From Siphonodentalium dalli (taxonomy: Eukaryota > Mollusca > Scaphopoda > Gadilida > Siphonodentaliidae): a DNA stretch of 64,000 nucleotides. The DNA is taken from positions 2,769,314 to 2,833,313 of the forward strand of contig CP136068.1 in NCBI GenBank assembly GCA_032622095.1, in the 5' to 3' direction. A program made the position numbers and the translations under genes. Under the pieces are notes generated by a model. The model made no database searches. It saw only the letters and a list, made by a program, of their open reading frames with translations, and was not told the origin of the DNA. The number at the start of each line of letters is the position of its first letter. The first letter of the stretch is position 1. Positions 24,601 to 30,600 of this stretch are shown here, one piece after another.

Positions 24601-27600
24601 AACAGAATATCTACACTCTTTGGTTGGATATGGTAATTATCTCATGATTGATGACAAAAACAAAATGAATTTAAACTCGTGGCAGAGCCACTCGTGGAAA
24701 TAAACAGAACATCTAGCAGAGCCACTCGTGGAAATTCATTATTTTTTTTGTCATCACTCATGAGATAATTCCCATATCCAACCAAAGTGCAGATATTCTC
24801 TATGGATCATGCAAGTTATATGCGAGTAAAGACACTACGTAAATTCAAATTTGAGTGCGGTCACGCCGGTCAGCTTTAATCTCTAGATGTCTGCTTTTTT
24901 GCAGGAGTTCTTCACGGGTAACGGCTTCCGAGTGCCGGAGGTTGAGGGTGTACTCTATTTGAAGGCCGAGGGCAAGAAAGCATGGAAGAAGTACTTCTGT
25001 GTACTCCGGGCATCTGGACTGTACTTCAATCCTAAAGGCAAGATTAGTAAGGTGAGTGGATAGGATATAGAGGATCTACAACTCGTCCCCAGTTTATAGC
25101 GGAATTTACAAAACAAGTCCAGTAAATTAGGTATGGACCGAGCCTTTTGCGAGGTCCATACATAATTTACTGGACGAGTTTTGTCATTTCTGCTATCAAC
25201 TTGGGACGAGTTGTAGATTCTATTTATTACATGATCCAAAACCTCGACAAAACATACTTACATCAACAAATTGGACTCGAAACTAACATTGGCTTCTATA
25301 TGGCATTCGATGATGTTTCACGTAACTATGCGTTGTTTGCCCATGTAAAGAAATAGTCCCAGATAAATAAAGACTGTTTGGCATATTTAATGGCATATAT
25401 TTAATGACATAACTTTTCAATATCTTCATTCATTATAGTTTGTTGGAAAAATATTGGAAAAATATTATTTTGAGACATAGCGTACGGAATGTAAACAAAC
25501 GACAAACTGGAAGTCAAAGGTCACATGGCACTATTTCCTGTTATTAAACAAACATTAGACAAACGTTTAATATCAAATTTATAAAATGGGTTTATTGAAT
25601 GAAATGAGTGTAGGATCATGTAATAAATTAGCTTCCCAACTCCCATGAAACAATATGCACATAAAGATGGGGTTCAATAATCAGAATCATTGAGTAATGG
25701 TCTACCACCATGTATCATATAATCATTAAGTAATGGTCTACCACCATGTATCATATAATCATTAAGTAATGGTCTACCACCATGAATCATATATCCAGGT
25801 CAAATACCTCCACTCCAGATAAAAGTTAAAATTATCTACATTATGAAGCCCTGAAATGAGCTAAAAGTCAGACCGATTTTCAACCTTTATCTGAGTTGAA
25901 GTTGTGCCACATTAATCGATACATGGCCATTTGTTCAAGCATAGTGAGCCAATGAACTCTCATACTGAGCTAATGAACACTCATACTAAGCTAATGAACA
26001 CTCATATTAAGCCAATGAACACTCATATTAAGCCAATGAACACCCATATTGAGCCAATGAACACCCATATTGAGCCAATGAACACTCTTACTTTGCTTGT
26101 GCTTCCATAAATCTGATAAATATATTAACTCTCTTTCAGTCTCCGTCTAATATATTAACTCTCTTTCAGTCTCCGTCTAATATATTAACTCTCTTTCAGT
26201 CTCCGTCTGATAAATATATTAACTCTCTTGCAGTCTCCATCTGATAAATATATTAACTCTCTTGCAGTCTCCGTCTGATAAATATATTAACTCTCTTGCA
26301 GTCTCCGTCTGATAAATATATTAACTCTCTTTCAGTCTCCGTCTGATAAATATATTAACTCTCTTGCAGTCTCCATCTGATAAATATATTAACTCTCTTG
26401 CAGTCTCCGTCTGATAAATATATTAACTCTCTTGCAGTCTCCGTCTAATATATTAACTCTCTTGCAGTCTCCGTCTGATAAATATATTAACTCTCTTGCA
26501 GTCTCCATCTGATAAATATATTAACTCTCTTTCAGTCTCCGTCTTATTAATATATTAACTCTCTTGATATAATGTGCCTCTCCGATCGATACATATTACA
26601 TTAAAGGTGGGTAACTCTATTATTAACTCTCTTGCAGTCTCCGTCTGATAAATACATTAAGGTGGGTAACTCTATTATTAACTCTCTTTCAGTCTCCGAA
26701 GGATTTGAGTTGCTTGGCACAGTTTGATTTCGTCGACATTTATCACGGACTGTCATGGAAGAAAAAGTTCAACGCTCCCACAGACTACGGATTCGCATTA
26801 AAGGTGGGTAACTCTATTATGTTACAGACTACGGATTTTCACATTAAAGGTGGGTAACTCTATCCCGTTGATACTTAGAATTTACCACTCACAAAATGGT
26901 GAATTTACATTAAAGGTGGGTAACTCTATTATGTTGATACTTGGAGCTTAATGGTTACAAACAACTAACTATTTTCCATAGGCACATTCGTTAACTGTAA
27001 TTCCCGCCGGCGATGGTTTAGCCTATTTGAACTTCAAGGTCCATTTTCCCTTAGAACGTCATCCGATGCACCATTCGGTGACAACAAACGCACCCTTCAC
27101 AGTATATTTTTAAAACTAAAATCTTGCATTTCCACAACTACCCCATTTACTGCACACAAATTAGCAGCATAAAAACACCCAGACCCCTTCCATACAAGCC
27201 AGCAAATAGCGTGGATATCATCTACAGAATGAGGTCCCCAGAGGGTGAATTTAGTGACGCTATCCCGCATAGCGGGCTAGCATCACTAAATTCACCCTCT
27301 GGGGACCTCTGCTTAGGCCTCATCTTCTGGGAAGTATCTATTGTATCAAATTAACATTGTTTTTAGTTACATTTCCCTTTTGGGAAGTTTCTATATCCCC
27401 TAACTTGCAGAAGATAAAATACATAATCGAGGTGCCCAATGGGTGATCATCACCAACTTCAAATCGGGAACTTCAATCTGATCCTAGGTCTGCCATAGCA
27501 GTTGAGGGCCTAAGCAGAATGAGGTCCCCAGAGGGTGAATTTAGTGATGCTAGCCCGCTATGCGGGATAGTGTCACTAAATTCACCCTCTGGGGACCTCA

Positions 27601-30600
27601 TTCTGCAAATGACAACCACACTATTTGCAGGCTTGCTTCCATAAATTACGTTTGCTATGATTTTCTCTCAAAGATAATCAACCAACCAGCAGCCAGAATT
27701 GTTTTTTATGCTGACTCACTACACAAATACAAGAAGCGTAACTCTATATAATTAGATGCTTGTAAACTTAATGCTCACATAAGCAATGGATCAAGAAGTG
27801 TAACTCTATATAATTAGATACCTGTAAACTTAATGCTCACATAAGAAGTGTAACTCTATATAATTAGATGCTTGTAAACTTAATGCTCACATAAGAAGTG
27901 TAACTCTATATAATTAGATGCTTGTAAACTTAATGCTCACATAAGAAGCGTAACTCTATATAATTAGATGCTTGTAAACTTAATGCTCACATAAGCAATG
28001 GATCAAGAAGCGTAACTCTATATAATTAGATACCTGTAAACTTAATGCTCACATAAGAAGCGTAACTCTATATAATTAGATGCTTGTAAACTTAATGCTC
28101 ACATAAGCAATGGATCAAGAAGCGTAACTCTATATAATTAGATACCTGTAAATTTAATGCTCACATAAGAAGTGTAACTCTATATAATTAGATGCCTGTA
28201 AACTTAATGCTCACACAAGCAATGGATTTGCATTAAAGATAGATCCAGACTTGAATTAAAGATGGGTAACTCTATTATTTTAGAAATTTTACTTCCACAG
28301 GCCATGAATTCTATTTGTTTTATTAGAAAAATGTCGTAATTAAGAAACAATAGGCCCCAATAATAAAATTGCCAGACTTACATCAAAATATTATTCTAAA
28401 GTGCTAATTATTTATTTGACTTCTTCTAATTTTGCCACCTTTTATTTATTTTTCATGTTATTTTGTTTTGCTTCCAGCACCCACAGATCCAGAGGAAGAC
28501 GAAACACATACATTATTTATGCGCTGAAAACAAAGCTTCTCTTGATATGTGGATCATGGGCATCAGAATAGCTAAGGTAAATTAACTAAAGAATTATCTC
28601 CTTAAGGGAGCCCCATACAAAAGTGAGCAGATGACACACATGTTTCCCTCTATGTGGGCCTCACTATGTGGATCATGGGCATCATTATAGCTAAGGTAAA
28701 GTAACTAAAGAATTATCTCCTTCAGGAAGCCCCATACCAAAGTGAGCAGATGACACACGTGTTTCCCTCTATGTGGGCCTCACTATGGGGATCATGGGCA
28801 TCAGAATAGCTAAGGTAAAGTAACTAAAGAATTATCTCCTTCAGGGAGCCCCATACAAAAGTGAGCAGATGACACCAAGCCTGGATATAATTTTTTTTGA
28901 GTGTCTGACAAAATGACAGGCACCAAAGATTCGGCGTCTGACATTTGAAAAGTGTGTCTGTCATTTACCTGGTATCAATAAATAGCAGCAATTAGTTGTT
29001 TTTTTAGCCCATTCCAATGCACAAATTAGATTCATTGATGTACCATGTTATGAATTATGGTGTTTTACATCACTTTTAGCTGAAGCTCATATTATCATGT
29101 CATAATGTGACAGGGGTGCAAAGTCAGACAAGGCTGTCATTTACAGTATGTCTCTGCTGAATTCTTTTCCAGTTTCAAAAATACTATTACATTATTAGGC
29201 AGTGGTTACCAAGGCCCTGTTTCTTCTCAGTATGTTAGCCCATGGCCCCATGCCTAAGTCAATAGACAAGAACTGACACGTCACACATGTATGACCGGAT
29301 CGGAAGTTGTCCGATATAGTAGCGCAAAATAGTCCGCAGAAAAATTCCTATGCCGTGCTTCCCCCAAGTAAACACGAGCACATGTTTCAAAACGCGGCGA
29401 TTTAAAAACTACCCAGTATGAATTTTTTCGGAATTTCTTCCGCTAAATATCCAACTAACACCCTTAACTTGTGGAATATATTACACTTGTGCTGATTTAA
29501 CTTGTGACATCTCCGTGTATCTTACGTCAAACGAGAAAAACACGACGAAGTGTATTTCTTGGTTGGAGTTTCCCCCCAGTGGCAGCCATTTTTTCTGGGT
29601 TTTTCACGTTCTAAAAATAGAAAGTCGTAAATAGTGCGGACGTGAAGGCAGCGATAATTCGCAGTTTGCGATCAATCATCAATCGCGGACAATTTAGGTT
29701 AGAGGTTGCATTAAAATTACATTTATAGGTCCTGTATACAGAACGGATCATTAACATGTTTTCGGTAAAACGCGTTGTATTGGTGGGGGGATTTTATATT
29801 TAGTGCACAGTAGTGGTAATTGAATGTCTTTGCCGCGGATAATACATCTACATGTTGTTTTCCCCTTAATTATATATTTTTTGTGAAGATAATGGGCGCC
29901 GGACAAACTGACGGGCGATAATAAGGCGGCGCCGGTCATCGGTGTATTTGGCTCGGTCAATGACCGTGTCCGACCTCTTATATCCAGGCTTGGATGACAC
30001 ACATGTTTCCCTCTATGTGGGCCTCACTATGTGGATCATGGGCATCAGAATAGCTGAGGTAAAGTAACTAAAGAATTATCTCCTTCAGGGAGCCCCATAC
30101 AAAGGTTTTCTTTTCTCTTCAGAAAACCAACGATATTTAATAAGATAAGATAACTTTATTGCAATATAGACATCCAAATGTGGACAGGTTGCAGAAATAC
30201 ATGTACATAAAGACATTGAAACATGAAATAAGATAACACAAAAATACACATATATACACAAGATAGATATGAACCTCAATATATAAGCAAGAACTGCAAC
30301 ATACACTTTCATGACGGGAGCTGCGCTGGTGCAGCAATAAAGATCCTGGGCCTGTGCATTCTCTTATATATGCAAGTCTCCCATCGGTAGCCTCGCATAT
30401 ATAAGAGAATGCACTGGCTTATATGGTCAAATTAAATATTGTTAGGTCAATGTATTCTCTTATATATGCAAGTCTCCCATCGGTAGCCTCGCATATATGC
30501 AAGAATGCACTGGCTTATATGGTCAAATTAAATATTGTTAGGTCAATGTATTCTCTTATATATGCAAGTCTCCAATCGGTAGCCTCGCATATATGCAAGA

